Of a stretch of 64,000 nucleotides of DNA, positions 1 to 7,534 are shown in pieces. The notes beneath the pieces were generated by a model, which worked only from the letters and a program-made list of their open reading frames with translations, was not told the origin of the DNA and searched no databases. This stretch comes from Polynucleobacter meluiroseus (lineage in GTDB: Bacteria > Pseudomonadota > Gammaproteobacteria > Burkholderiales > Burkholderiaceae). Every line of letters begins with the position of its first letter. Position 1 is the first letter of the stretch. The translations under genes were made by a program, and so were the position numbers. The stretch is taken from contig CAMCUP010000005.1 of assembly GCA_945878885.1 (NCBI GenBank), positions 1 to 64,000 of the forward strand, written 5' to 3'.

Positions 1-660
1 TTTATTTATCGCTTAGAGAAAAATAGGATTGCAGTGATACCGAATGGCATTTCTCTGCCTAATTTGCCTTCAAAAGAAATGCATATCGAAACCAATGACG
101 CTACTTTTCGAGTTATCAATGTAGGTTCAGTATATGCGAGAAAAAGACAGGCTGATTTAGCCATAGTCATCGAAAAAATTGCTCAAGATACTGCAATTTC
201 CTGTAAGTTCATAGGTGATTTGCAACATGCTAATACATTTGGTCCAGAATTTATTCATTACATCAACAAAAAACTTCCTTGCCATGAGTGGGCTGGTATC
301 GTGCCCCATGAGCAAATTAATGCTGAACTAGCTAATGCCAATTTATTCTGTTTTCCATCAGGCGATGAAAGTTTTCCATTAGCACCACTTGAGGCAGCTG
401 GCGTAAAAATACCTGTAATTTTGGCGGACCTAGCCCCTTATCGTTATATTGGCTGGAAACATGAAATCAATTGCTTGCTATATCCAGCTGGCAACTTGGT
501 GGAACTAGAACAAGCCATACGACGTCTAATCAAAGACCCCAAACTAGCGGCAAAGCTTGCACAAGCTGGCTATGAATTGGCCCAATCAATGTCTTTTACA
601 CACTATCTAGACCGCATCACCCAGGCAATGATTGGACTAAAAGAAATAGTTAAAGAATAA
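1..660 (+). CDS. Glycosyltransferase family 4 (GT-B fold), 5'-truncated by window edge
   Basis: The frame is open from base 1, so the gene begins upstream; 219 residues are visible. The fragment starts just before an AVIPNGI motif, which in GT4 enzymes marks the beginning of the C-terminal nucleotide-sugar-binding lobe. It then shows an NVGSVYARKRQ strand-turn and the EX7E motif (the two Glu are encoded near 367 and 391, within DESFPLAPLE), which contacts the nucleotide-sugar donor. The protein probably transfers a hexose in polysaccharide or LPS synthesis, but donor and acceptor cannot be read from this half. A GTG at 34 could serve as a start, but it would remove the PNG loop context, so a start outside the window is preferred. 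Confidence 0.85.
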   Translation, partial: FIYRLEKNRIAVIPNGISLPNLPSKEMHIETNDATFRVINVGSVYARKRQADLAIVIEKIAQDTAISCKFIGDLQHANTFGPEFIHYINKKLPCHEWAGIVPHEQINAELANANLFCFPSGDESFPLAPLEAAGVKIPVILADLAPYRYIGWKHEINCLLYPAGNLVELEQAIRRLIKDPKLAAKLAQAGYELAQSMSFTHYLDRITQAMIGLKEIVKE

Positions 661-771
661 TTCCAATATTTTTTATTAAAATCAATGGCTTATAGATCAG
701 CTAACAGCTTAAATTAAGAAAAATAGCAACTGCCATTAATCTAGCACCTGGCTACAAATTCGAGCATTTTT

Positions 772-812
772 TTGACTTAGATCAAATAATCAATTGATAA
801 ATAGAGTTAAAT
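772..812 (+). promoter_or_regulatory. Candidate FNR/Anr-type class II promoter
   Basis: TTGAC-TTAG-ATCAA at 772-785 matches the CRP/FNR-family consensus TTGAT-N4-ATCAA at nine of ten fixed positions. A TTAAAT hexamer at 807-812 lies 31 bases centre-to-centre downstream. That is close to the 32 expected when the activator sits at -41.5 and the -10 hexamer near -9.5. A start of transcription near 819 would leave about 40 bases of leader before the miniprotein at 859. The spacing and sequence are seen; oxygen-responsive control is inference. Confidence 0.4.
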
Positions 813-858
813 TGTTACATCGTAAGTAATTACTTGAGTTTATATGGAGATATTCACG

Positions 859-1059
859 ATGAATAACAGTCAGCCTAGCTTTAGTTGGATAAAAAAAAGA
901 TTTAAATCTATTGGTCAAAGAGTGGGATCGAGGACAAGCTTAAATATCCCAGCCGAAACGAGTTCAAGCAAATCAGGATTAGTAATGCGGGAGTGGTGTG
1001 CTAATCCAGAAAGCTGCTCAACAGATTGCAATGAATACTGCAAAAAAATAAATTTATAA
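859..1059 (+). CDS. Cysteine-rich miniprotein, 66 aa, unknown function
   Basis: I do not recognise this family. An ATG at 844 is in frame, but the ATG at 859 is preferred because GGAG at 846-849 lies nine bases upstream of it. The protein is basic and Ser-rich over residues 1-40, with no signal peptide or membrane segment. It ends in a compact cluster of four cysteines (47, 53, 57, 61; spacing C-x5-C-x3-C-x3-C) beside a Trp. Such spacing could hold a metal ion or an Fe-S cluster, but no known motif fits exactly. It stands alone behind an FNR-like promoter and is followed by the SemiSWEET gene 66 bases later. Confidence 0.55.
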   Translation: MNNSQPSFSWIKKRFKSIGQRVGSRTSLNIPAETSSSKSGLVMREWCANPESCSTDCNEYCKKINL

Positions 1060-1125
1060 AAAAATTAAGAAAGTTTTATTAAAGGCCTTAATTAAAGCGA
1101 ATTAGTAATATAGAATCAGATCAAG

Positions 1126-1425
1126 ATGATCAATACTGAGTTAGTCGGCCACATTGCAGCGTTTTTAACTACCAGCGCATTTTTAGTGCAGGCAATTAAA
1201 TCATTTCGTACTAAAGATCTTTCGGGAATTTCATTGGGCATGTATTTTATTTTTGCTCTTGGGGTTGCCTTATGGCTAAGCTATGGCATTGCCCTAAACA
1301 ATTGGCCGTTGATTTTAGCGAATAGTTTCACTCTGACATTTGCGCTTTGTATATTAATCATGAAAATCAAGCAAAATTCTATAGCAAAAAAATTAGATTA
1401 TGTCAGAAACAATATTAATCGTTAG
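1126..1425 (+). CDS. SemiSWEET-family sugar transporter
   Basis: This 99-residue protein has three hydrophobic segments (about 6-22, 37-55 and 62-80), the layout of bacterial SemiSWEETs (MtN3/PQ-loop family), which dimerise to form a sugar carrier in the inner membrane. The segment QAIKSFRTKDLSGIS matches the conserved loop after helix 1; the classical PQ pair is replaced by QA. Substrate is unknown. The last 33 bases overlap, tail to tail, the DUF1345 gene on the other strand. No strong ribosome binding site is visible. Confidence 0.8.
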   Translation: MINTELVGHIAAFLTTSAFLVQAIKSFRTKDLSGISLGMYFIFALGVALWLSYGIALNNWPLILANSFTLTFALCILIMKIKQNSIAKKLDYVRNNINR

Positions 1426-2067
1426 GGCTAAAATAGTAGTATTGAAAAAAAACGCAAGAACACAGTGAACTAAACCAATGCGACGTAAGTGGCTACTTAA
1501 AAAGCAAACGTCAGCTGTTTGCGCTGAAGTGCCAATTACGCAAGAAAAATATAAAAAATCACCATAATCAGGTAAGGGAGTCCCAGGAAAAATAAGCCCT
1601 TCTTGAATCTGACCATCGCCAGTAGATAAATAAAAATAATGAGCGTAGTAAAGGGCAAAAATAAATTGAATAAAGACCCAAGTCGCAATAATGGTAGAAA
1701 CCGTTAAAGCAATATGCCAGAGACGAGAAATGCCATGAATTTCAGTAATAGAAGCGAGCTCAAAAATAACAGCAACAATTGTAGTAATTGTGGCAATTAT
1801 TGTTAATACTAAGACTAGATATTGGCCCTCATCCTCTACTAAAGCTTGGGCACGAATCGTAGCATGATTAGAGCTAAAAATTAAATGAATAATGAATAAA
1901 ACGAAAAGCCAAGCGGAAATATTCCAGCCAATAATAAATCGAGAAATTAGGTCTAACCCCAAAGCAGTTGGCAAAAAAAAGGCAACGGTAAGACCAACAA
2001 CAAAAGCTACAACAAGCCGTATTCTGGCCTGAATGAATTGCTTAAAAGAATTTACTATGGTTAGCAT
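1393..2067 (-). CDS. DUF1345 family membrane protein
   Basis: This 224-residue protein consists mostly of hydrophobic segments (about 16-36, 48-66, 83-104, 118-138 and 195-218) and matches the DUF1345 layout, including the segment around residues 165-185 (PDYGDFLYFSCVIG) and a polar stretch near residues 68-80. DUF1345 proteins are predicted inner-membrane proteins without an established function. The gene is divergent from modA with about 50 bases between starts and converges on the SemiSWEET gene. The family call is firm; no role can be inferred from its neighbours. Confidence 0.75.
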   Translation of the reverse strand: MLTIVNSFKQFIQARIRLVVAFVVGLTVAFFLPTALGLDLISRFIIGWNISAWLFVLFIIHLIFSSNHATIRAQALVEDEGQYLVLVLTIIATITTIVAVIFELASITEIHGISRLWHIALTVSTIIATWVFIQFIFALYYAHYFYLSTGDGQIQEGLIFPGTPLPDYGDFLYFSCVIGTSAQTADVCFLSSHLRRIGLVHCVLAFFFNTTILALTINIVSDII

Positions 2068-2117
2068 GAAATTAAAATTTTGCTTAGGCTATAAATGAGA
2101 ATCACTATACTTAAGAA

Positions 2118-2882
2118 ATGATTAAACCACAAAGCACGGCAACCATTGCTTTTAGTTTTTTGCTATTAATTAGCACTCTAGTTTCTGGCCAAACTACAAC
2201 CATAGCAGTTGCAGCTAATCTTAAGGATGCATTTAAAAGCATTATTGAGGCTAATCCAACATTTAAAAAAGAAGAAATAAAAATTATTTATGGCTCATCA
2301 GGAAATTTCACGACCCAAATCATTAATGGCGCACCATTTAATTTATTTATTTCTGCTGATGAACAATATCCTCTCGAATTATTTAATCATGGCAAAACAG
2401 TTGACCAAGGTAAAATTTATGCCTATGGAAAAATTGTATTAGTAACAAAAAATTCTTCGGGATTAAAGCCGGCTAACAATAGGCAAGAGTTAATCAAGTT
2501 AATTAATCAAGCTAATAAAATTGCTATCGCTAAACCTGAACTTGCACCTTACGGCAGAGCAGCCGTAGAATATTTAAAGGCAATGGGGGTTTGGGATCAA
2601 GCAAAAGAAAAATTGGTATTTGCTGATAACGTCGCCTTAGCAGCAATGTATGTAATGACAGGGGCGGCCGACATAGGCATAACAGCCCTTTCATTAGCGC
2701 TGTCACCCGCAATGAAAACGGAAACTCAATTTATTGTTATACCCGAACAACTATATGCGCCAATTAGGCAGCGTATGGTATTAATTAAAAATCCAACGCC
2801 GTCGGCTAAAGAGCTATATCACTATTTACAAAGCACAAAAGCCCAAGGCCTTTTTATACAGTTTGGATATACAGTGCCCTAA
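2118..2882 (+). CDS. modA: Molybdate ABC transporter periplasmic binding protein
   Basis: This 254-residue protein has a signal peptide (about 1-24) followed by the ModA hallmark AVAANLKDAFK. It also has the ligand-loop segments YGSSGNFTTQI and NLFISADEQYP and a C-terminal lobe with the TGAADIGITALS segment. It should capture molybdate or tungstate in the periplasm for ModBC. No modB or modC lies beside it, so the permease must be elsewhere or the gene is an orphan. The start ATG lies 50 bases from the divergent DUF1345 start. A weak Fur-like sequence just upstream was not accepted as a site. Confidence 0.85.
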   Translation: MIKPQSTATIAFSFLLLISTLVSGQTTTIAVAANLKDAFKSIIEANPTFKKEEIKIIYGSSGNFTTQIINGAPFNLFISADEQYPLELFNHGKTVDQGKIYAYGKIVLVTKNSSGLKPANNRQELIKLINQANKIAIAKPELAPYGRAAVEYLKAMGVWDQAKEKLVFADNVALAAMYVMTGAADIGITALSLALSPAMKTETQFIVIPEQLYAPIRQRMVLIKNPTPSAKELYHYLQSTKAQGLFIQFGYTVP

Positions 2883-2925
2883 GCACAATGCATCCGTAGA
2901 GCACAGCAAGCAAGAGAAGTCGGGC

Positions 2926-3489
2926 TTAATGGTTACCTTCAGCATGCCCTGCAATTTTTTCTGACAGAGCAAATAACACACCAGTAAATAGAAACACGAC
3001 ATGCAAGCCAATTTGCCAAGCTAGATCAACCTTATCAGCAGTTTCAATCTCTAAAAATGCAGCCAAGAGATTAATACCTGATAGCGCAACAATAGAGCCA
3101 ATTAATTTCAGTTTTAAGCTCGCAAAATCGACGCCGCCCATCCATTTGGGCCGATCGGAACTACGTCTAGCAACACCAATAACAGAGACAAAATTTTCAT
3201 AGCCAGAAAAAATGACTAAGAGCAGTAAATTAGCCAACAGGGTTTTATCAACCAAGGAAAGTACGCCCGTTAAAAATTTAGCTTCAGAGTCTGCCCAAAA
3301 ATTTAATGCAAAATGTTGAAATTCATGTAAAAACTTGATGGCCACTAAAATCAAAGTAAGTACCAAAAAAAGGTAAAAAATTGATAATATCCAACGGCTA
3401 TTAAAAATAAATTTTTCGATTATATTTTCAAGTGAAAATACTGCATCATTTTCATCAGCTTTATTATTTTCAAGATTGTGGTTAGACAT
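2926..3489 (-). CDS. YqhA/UPF0114 family membrane protein
   Basis: The 187-residue product has an acidic, Asn-rich N-terminus (1-25) followed by four hydrophobic segments (about 35-55, 75-98, 130-150 and 158-175). It carries the UPF0114 (YqhA) core segments ESRW-like at 30-35 (NSRW), VDKTLLANLLLLVIFSGYENF, the basic loop RRSSDRPKWM and a SLKLKLIGSIVALSGI helix. Members are widespread inner-membrane proteins of unknown activity. AAGGGGAAAAAATG spacing gives a good ribosome binding site. The gene is divergent from the broken CBS gene, with 181 bases between them. Confidence 0.8.
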   Translation of the reverse strand: MSNHNLENNKADENDAVFSLENIIEKFIFNSRWILSIFYLFLVLTLILVAIKFLHEFQHFALNFWADSEAKFLTGVLSLVDKTLLANLLLLVIFSGYENFVSVIGVARRSSDRPKWMGGVDFASLKLKLIGSIVALSGINLLAAFLEIETADKVDLAWQIGLHVVFLFTGVLFALSEKIAGHAEGNH

Positions 3490-3670
3490 TTTTTCCCCTT
3501 TGTCGAATTTACCCCTGTTAAACCATTAAATAGGTATATCGGTTTATTCTAACCCTTTTATCAAATAAAAATTGTGGGACTTGTACCAAGCTATATGACA
3601 AGCTATAAAATAAGCAGATTCAGCACTAGCACCCCATACACATTAGTTTTTATATCTAAAGAAGATTATT

Positions 3671-4111
3671 TTGGCAAGTGTTAAAAGTTGTTTAGAGCAA
3701 AAATCAGGAGCCATTATTTCAGCTCAACCCAATGCATCTGTTAATGAGGCTTTGTTATTAAAGCGCGATAACCGAGTTCGTGCAGGGCTCGTAATTGAGG
3801 GCAAGAGTTTATTGGGCTTTATCTCCCAAGGAGATTGTGCAATTAAAGTTTTATTATCTGAATTAAATCCAAAAACAACGATGATTCAAGAAATCATGAG
3901 CAAAAATCTAATTACCGTTAGTTTGAGCGATAGCTTAGATCATTGATTGGGTTTAATGGCTTCATGTAATATTGGTCATCTACCCGTAGTAGATCTTAAT
4001 TTCGTAGTGGGCATGGTATCAATTGGCGATATTGTAAAAAATATCATGAACCAACAGGGTTATCAAATTAAATATGTAGAAACCTACATCAAGGGCCACG
4101 GCGCAGCTTAG
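3671..4111 (+). pseudogene. CBS-domain pair protein interrupted by an in-frame TGA
   Basis: Read from the TTG at 3671, the frame gives 91 residues covering the first CBS domain (ISAQPNASVNEALLLK, GLVIEGKSLLGFISQGD) and the start of the second (MSKNLITVSLSDSLDH). A TGA follows at 3944-3946. The same frame continues without a shift as LGLMASCNIGHLPVVD...GMVSIGDIVKNIM to a TAG at 4109-4111. Together the parts make one ordinary CBS pair of about 146 residues, normally an adenine-nucleotide sensor module. The stop falls where relatives often have Cys or a small residue (consensus xECMxLM), so a single TGC/TGT to TGA change would explain it. It is either a recent nonsense mutation, a sequencing error or, less likely, a read-through site. 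Confidence 0.75.
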
Positions 4112-4145
4112 CCCTAACGCATTTAATAAATGGGTATGCTAATTA

Positions 4146-4592
4146 TCATTTCGAGGCCAATACACAGTTTGGGATAAGTAAAACAGCATTTTTAATATCC
4201 CCTTTAACTATTTCATTAATATGCGGAGTAGAACAATCATAAGTTTTATTAGCGTATTTTGGAAGGCTCTCGGCAGCAAATTTTACGATACTAATGGCGT
4301 GTGCTACGCCCACAGGAATGACATCTTTTTTAAGATCTTCGACATAGTCTTTAAATATCCCAGGCGATAATTTGTTTAATTGATTTTTATGAATTTTATA
4401 AAGTTGGGAGTTAGGGCCCGCTGGCATTGTAATTGCAATTGCGCCCGGCTTTGCGTCTTTAGCGGTATATGGGCTAACTGTGCCACACATATTTTCCCCG
4501 GCAATAATAAGGGGTTGTTGGGAGCCTGGACATGAAGCTAATGCACCTAGAGATAAGGTCAGCATAAAAATACATAAAAAATAATTTTTCAA
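4146..4592 (-). CDS. Secreted hypothetical protein, 148 aa
   Basis: I do not recognise this family. The frame extends upstream to 4640, but a TTG at 4592 is preferred. GGAG sits six bases before it, and it places a clean signal peptide (KNYFLCIFMLTLSLGALA, cleavage about residue 20) at the N-terminus. The mature part has Cys residues that could form disulfides, early (SCPGS, NMCGT) and late (YDCS, PNCV). The central region ending in VPVGVAHAISIVKF resembles no enzyme motif. It is probably periplasmic. It converges on the CBS pseudogene and is divergent from the next secreted protein. Confidence 0.6.
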   Translation of the reverse strand: MKNYFLCIFMLTLSLGALASCPGSQQPLIIAGENMCGTVSPYTAKDAKPGAIAITMPAGPNSQLYKIHKNQLNKLSPGIFKDYVEDLKKDVIPVGVAHAISIVKFAAESLPKYANKTYDCSTPHINEIVKGDIKNAVLLIPNCVLASK

Positions 4593-4774
4593 AGCTAGCT
4601 CCGATAAAAATTGTAAAAGGGGTGCGGAAGGCAAAGACATTGATACTAGACTAATTTAATTTTAATCAGACCTTACTATAGCGCCAAAATTGGGATTTAA
4701 GCAAGATACTAAAAATTTCCATAAAATATAAAAAATACCTTACAAAATAGCTCAATTTACGCATAGCCCAAAAA

Positions 4775-5350
4775 ATGAAAATTGCCACAAGACCTTTGCT
4801 AGCCCTAATATGGTTTATCTGCCTACCAGCAAAATCTTCCGCACAAAATTTTGATCATCAGGTGAAAGTAAATGTGAGTAATACTGGCGATATCTTTGAA
4901 ATTAATGCTAGCTTTAAGACACCTCTGAATAACTGTGATGCATTTCGCTATTTAACTGATTATGAGGCCGCAAAAAAAATCCCTGGCGTATTAGATTCGG
5001 TAGTAACACGTAAATCAGACACACTTGCGGTTGTCAATCGCACAATTAAAGAATCTATTTTATTTTTTTCAGTTACCATTAAAACTACGATCGAGTATAA
5101 CGAGCTACCGTTTATAGGTTCAGACTTTAAGCAAATTGCTGGTGATGCCAAAATGTTTAAAGGGTCTTGGCGTTTAAAGCAAGATGAAACCGGCACGAGT
5201 TTTATCTATCGTAGCTTTATCGAGCCCAATACCATCGTGCCTAATTTTATTATTAGTAGTTATATTAAAAATGAGTTACAACAGCAATTTGTAGAAATTG
5301 CTAAACAGGCCGTGACAAATAATTCTAAAAATTATTTGGCTTGTAATTAG
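4775..5350 (+). CDS. Exported SRPBCC (START-like) domain protein
   Basis: This 191-residue protein has a signal peptide (1-23, ending KSSAQ) followed by one SRPBCC fold: strand-rich segments INASFKTPLNNCDAFRYLTDYEAAKKIPGV, a central SVTIKTTIEYNE, GSWRLKQDETGTSFIYRSFIEPN and a C-terminal helix QQQFVEIAKQAV. SRPBCC domains bind hydrophobic ligands. Periplasmic versions are common in Betaproteobacteria without known roles. The two Cys (about residues 53 and 190) may form a disulfide. There is no operon partner on its strand. Confidence 0.65.
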   Translation: MKIATRPLLALIWFICLPAKSSAQNFDHQVKVNVSNTGDIFEINASFKTPLNNCDAFRYLTDYEAAKKIPGVLDSVVTRKSDTLAVVNRTIKESILFFSVTIKTTIEYNELPFIGSDFKQIAGDAKMFKGSWRLKQDETGTSFIYRSFIEPNTIVPNFIISSYIKNELQQQFVEIAKQAVTNNSKNYLACN

Positions 5351-5370
5351 GCTGTTAAAAACTCAAGCGA

Positions 5371-5715
5371 CTACCCTGAGGTTGAGTTTTGTGGTAATTC
5401 AGCAGCCGGCGTAGCCTCAGGAGCTTCAGCAGCCGGCGCAGCCTCAGCAACAGCCGCAGCTTCAACCATAGGCACTGCAGCAGCACTGGCAACATTTGTA
5501 GCCGCAGTCACCGCGGCTGCAGCTGCAGCTAGCGTAGCAGCCGACGGCTTTTGCTTAGCAAGCGCACGAACGAGCTTATTTTTGTCTTTAGGTTTAGTTG
5601 ACGATTCAATCAACTTTGTTAATTGCGCATGATTTAGTGGTCCTAAGCGTGGTTTCCCAGTTTTAGTGAGCATAGAATCATTTTTTCTTGTTCTTTGATT
5701 TTGTCCAACAGCCAT
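5371..5715 (-). CDS. Basic small protein with alanine-rich tail, unknown function
   Basis: The start is placed at the ATG giving MAVGQNQRTRKND; GAGG lies nine bases upstream, and an in-frame TTG five codons earlier is less likely. Residues 1-60 are basic and look conserved (LTKTGKPRLGPLNHAQLTKLIE, then a Lys-rich helix). Residues 61-114 are low-complexity Ala/Pro/Glu, encoded in part by two near-identical 22-base copies 27 bases apart. The basic head suggests nucleic-acid or ribosome association, but this is only an inference from charge. It converges on the SRPBCC gene. Confidence 0.55.
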   Translation of the reverse strand: MAVGQNQRTRKNDSMLTKTGKPRLGPLNHAQLTKLIESSTKPKDKNKLVRALAKQKPSAATLAAAAAAVTAATNVASAAAVPMVEAAAVAEAAPAAEAPEATPAAELPQNSTSG

Positions 5716-5862
5716 AAAAAAAGCCCTCAATAATATTAGCGATGGCTTAAGAAAGGCTAGCTTGGAAAGTTAGGCTTGATTAATCCCCCCATGGGGGCAC
5801 AGGATGGTGATCTCAGGCGAGAATAATAGCATTTAGTGGGCTACTTCAAGGAAAATAGACTA

Positions 5863-6549
5863 ATGTATAAATTAATTGCCTTTGACGCATATGGCACCCT
5901 ATTCGATGTTTATTCGGTTGGTCAGCTAGCTGAGGCAATTTATCCCGCAAAAGGTAAGCAGCTTACAGAGCTATGGCGCGAGCGGCAAATTGAATATACC
6001 CGCTTAGTCACCATTAGCGATCCCAACCCAACTGGCAGCCAATATTACTTATCGTTTTGGGAAATTACTGCACGGGCCTTACGCTATAGTTGCAAACACT
6101 TTGGCCTGCTGCTATCGCCCGAAAATGAAAAGAAGTTAATGAGCCAGTATGCAAAATTAGCAGCATTTACCGAAAGTAAAGGGGTGCTAAAGGGCATTCA
6201 AGCCGCAGGCATCAAAAGTGCAATACTTTCTAATGGCAACCAACAGATGCTGACAACTGTGGTAGCGGCAAATCAGTTAACCCCTTATTTAGATAAAATT
6301 GTTTCAGTTGAAGATGTCAGGCAATTTAAAACAGCGCCCCAAACTTACGGGCTTTTACTAGATCAATTTCAAGTGGCAAAGCAGGAGGTCTTATTTGTAT
6401 CTAGTAATGCATGGGACGTGGTGGGCGCTGGGTGGTTTGGGTTTGACACCTTTTGGGTGAATCGCCAAGCGCTACCCTTTGAAGAAATTGGCCTCCAACC
6501 GACTTATGAAGCTAGCGCATTAATAGACCTATTGCAAAAAATAGCCTGA
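5863..6549 (+). CDS. Haloacid dehalogenase type II (HAD superfamily hydrolase)
   Basis: The start at 5863 (AAGGA about ten bases upstream) gives MYKLIAFDAYGTLFD with the nucleophile Asp8 in motif I. The other L-2-haloacid dehalogenase signatures follow: LSNGN (motif II Ser/Asn), QFKTAPQTYGLLLD (motif III Lys and the Tyr) and SSNAWDVVGAGWFGF (motif IV). The R in ELWRERQIEYTR occupies the halide/carboxylate region. It is predicted to hydrolyse short 2-haloacids to 2-hydroxyacids in the cytoplasm, although many such genes have other small-molecule substrates. It is followed 47 bases later by crcB, and no transporter for haloacids is adjacent. Confidence 0.8.
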   Translation: MYKLIAFDAYGTLFDVYSVGQLAEAIYPAKGKQLTELWRERQIEYTRLVTISDPNPTGSQYYLSFWEITARALRYSCKHFGLLLSPENEKKLMSQYAKLAAFTESKGVLKGIQAAGIKSAILSNGNQQMLTTVVAANQLTPYLDKIVSVEDVRQFKTAPQTYGLLLDQFQVAKQEVLFVSSNAWDVVGAGWFGFDTFWVNRQALPFEEIGLQPTYEASALIDLLQKIA

Positions 6550-6596
6550 ACAATATATTTTATATACTGCACCAATCCTAATTGCGGGCCTATTCC

Positions 6597-6989
6597 ATGT
6601 TTGAAGCTATTCAACCGATAATCTTAGTGGCCCTTGGCGGTGCCGTTGGTTCGGTTTGTCGTTATAAATTATCTAGCTTTGTGCTTCATCAAACAATTAA
6701 TTGGCGCTTTCCCTTGGGCACTTTTTTAGTCAATGTAATCGGCTGTTTAATTATTGGGGTTTTAGCCGGGCTTATTCTAAAATTTGAAATGTTTTCATCT
6801 CAATCGCGTTTATTATTAATTACTGGAGTCATGGGCGGTTTTACAACATTTTCTGCTTTTGGACTTGAAACATTTTATTTAATTCGCGAGAAAGAATTTT
6901 TAGTTGCAGGTAGTTATGTATTTGGGAGCGTAGTGATTGGCCTTGTGGCTTTATGGATTGGATTCGCGCTAGTTTCCAGCCGGAGTTAG
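6597..6989 (+). CDS. crcB: Fluoride ion channel CrcB/Fluc
   Basis: The start is set at the ATG giving MFEAIQPIILVALGGAVG; an in-frame TTG at 6582 is less likely. The 130-residue protein has four membrane segments and all Fluc signatures: GGAVGSVCRY near the N-terminus, GTFLVNVIGCLIIG in segment 2 (the channel Asn) and GGFTTFSAFGLET in segment 3 (the Phe box and central Na+ site). It exports fluoride as a dual-topology dimer. No fluoride riboswitch (crcB motif) was recognised in the 47-base gap upstream. Its stop codon overlaps by four bases the stop of the miniprotein on the other strand. Confidence 0.92.
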   Translation: MFEAIQPIILVALGGAVGSVCRYKLSSFVLHQTINWRFPLGTFLVNVIGCLIIGVLAGLILKFEMFSSQSRLLLITGVMGGFTTFSAFGLETFYLIREKEFLVAGSYVFGSVVIGLVALWIGFALVSSRS

Positions 6990-7144
6990 TCAAGTTTACC
7001 CATTTGATTGGCAATGATTAGTAATGCAATTGAAACACAGCCCAATAAAAAGAAAGCCAACTGGTGCAAAATTGCTGTACCGATCACCGTCATTAAAATA
7101 GTCCAGCCAATGGAGAGCTTCGCCTTATTGCTCAATTTTTTCAT
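6986..7144 (-). CDS. Small membrane protein, 52 aa
   Basis: A short complete frame starts MKKLSNKAKLSIGWT and ends NQMGKLD. AAAGG lies six bases before the ATG, a good ribosome binding site. After a basic N-terminus (four Lys in the first nine residues) there are two hydrophobic stretches, about 11-27 and 29-46, joined at a His-Gln. The protein is probably a two-pass or re-entrant inner-membrane peptide with the N-terminus inside. I do not know the family. It converges on crcB with a four-base overlap. The coding case rests on the ribosome site, hydrophobic pattern and tight fit to the gap. Confidence 0.5.
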   Translation of the reverse strand: MKKLSNKAKLSIGWTILMTVIGTAILHQLAFFLLGCVSIALLIIANQMGKLD

Positions 7145-7232
7145 CTGATGCCTTTATTAATTAAATTAGAGTAAGCTTGCGCCCATTAGCACAATAATAC
7201 TATTCATCATGATGGTATAGAAAAGGATATAA

Positions 7233-7469
7233 ATGAAGCAATTAATCGTGGTAATTTGTGCGTGTGGCATATGCGCTCTGGGGCTTGGGGCTTGTGCCAA
7301 TATTGTTACCAATGCATCTAACCCCAACCAAGTAACCCTCATTAGTAGCGGCACCGAATCGATGGAGAGATTAACTCAACAAGCTAATGCGTATTGCCAA
7401 CAATATGGTAAAAAAGCTTCATTTAAAGAAAATGAAAGCCAGTTTATTAATATTTTTAATTGCAATTAA
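7233..7469 (+). CDS. Small lipoprotein, 78 aa
   Basis: The protein begins MKQLIVVICACGICALGLGACAN, a lipoprotein signal with lipobox LGAC and the lipidated Cys near residue 21; AAAGGA lies about eight bases before the ATG. The mature domain is about 57 residues and ends in a Cys-containing segment (NAYCQQYGKKASF ... IFNCN). The YCxxYGKKA pattern is common in small periplasmic lipoproteins of Proteobacteria with no assigned role. A second lipoprotein with a related KVCKNDFYLGA ... FKC pattern occurs at 59091-59408. Confidence 0.65.
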   Translation: MKQLIVVICACGICALGLGACANIVTNASNPNQVTLISSGTESMERLTQQANAYCQQYGKKASFKENESQFINIFNCN

Positions 7470-7534
7470 TTTAAGCAGATTACCTTTAGGCTTGAATACT
7501 AAAAATTATTTACTAAGTAAATTAAATTAATTAC

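Noticed and set aside
1393..1425. 33-base tail overlap of SemiSWEET and DUF1345 genes as a regulatory feature
   Set aside because: Convergent overlaps of this size are common in this compact genome; nothing else marks the spot.
2097..2111. Fur-box-like TGAGAATCACTATAC before modA
   Set aside because: Only about ten of 14 positions match the 7-1-7 consensus, and modA is not an expected Fur target.
3944..3946. TGA in the CBS gene as a selenocysteine codon
   Set aside because: The Cys-like position is suggestive, but no convincing bacterial SECIS hairpin follows and CBS proteins are not known selenoproteins. A nonsense change or sequence error is simpler.
5786..5797. Palindrome CCCCCATGGGGG upstream of the haloacid dehalogenase
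   Set aside because: Six-pair self-complementary core without loop room or T-run; no known operator fits. A related string occurs by chance within the DUF484 gene near 24190.
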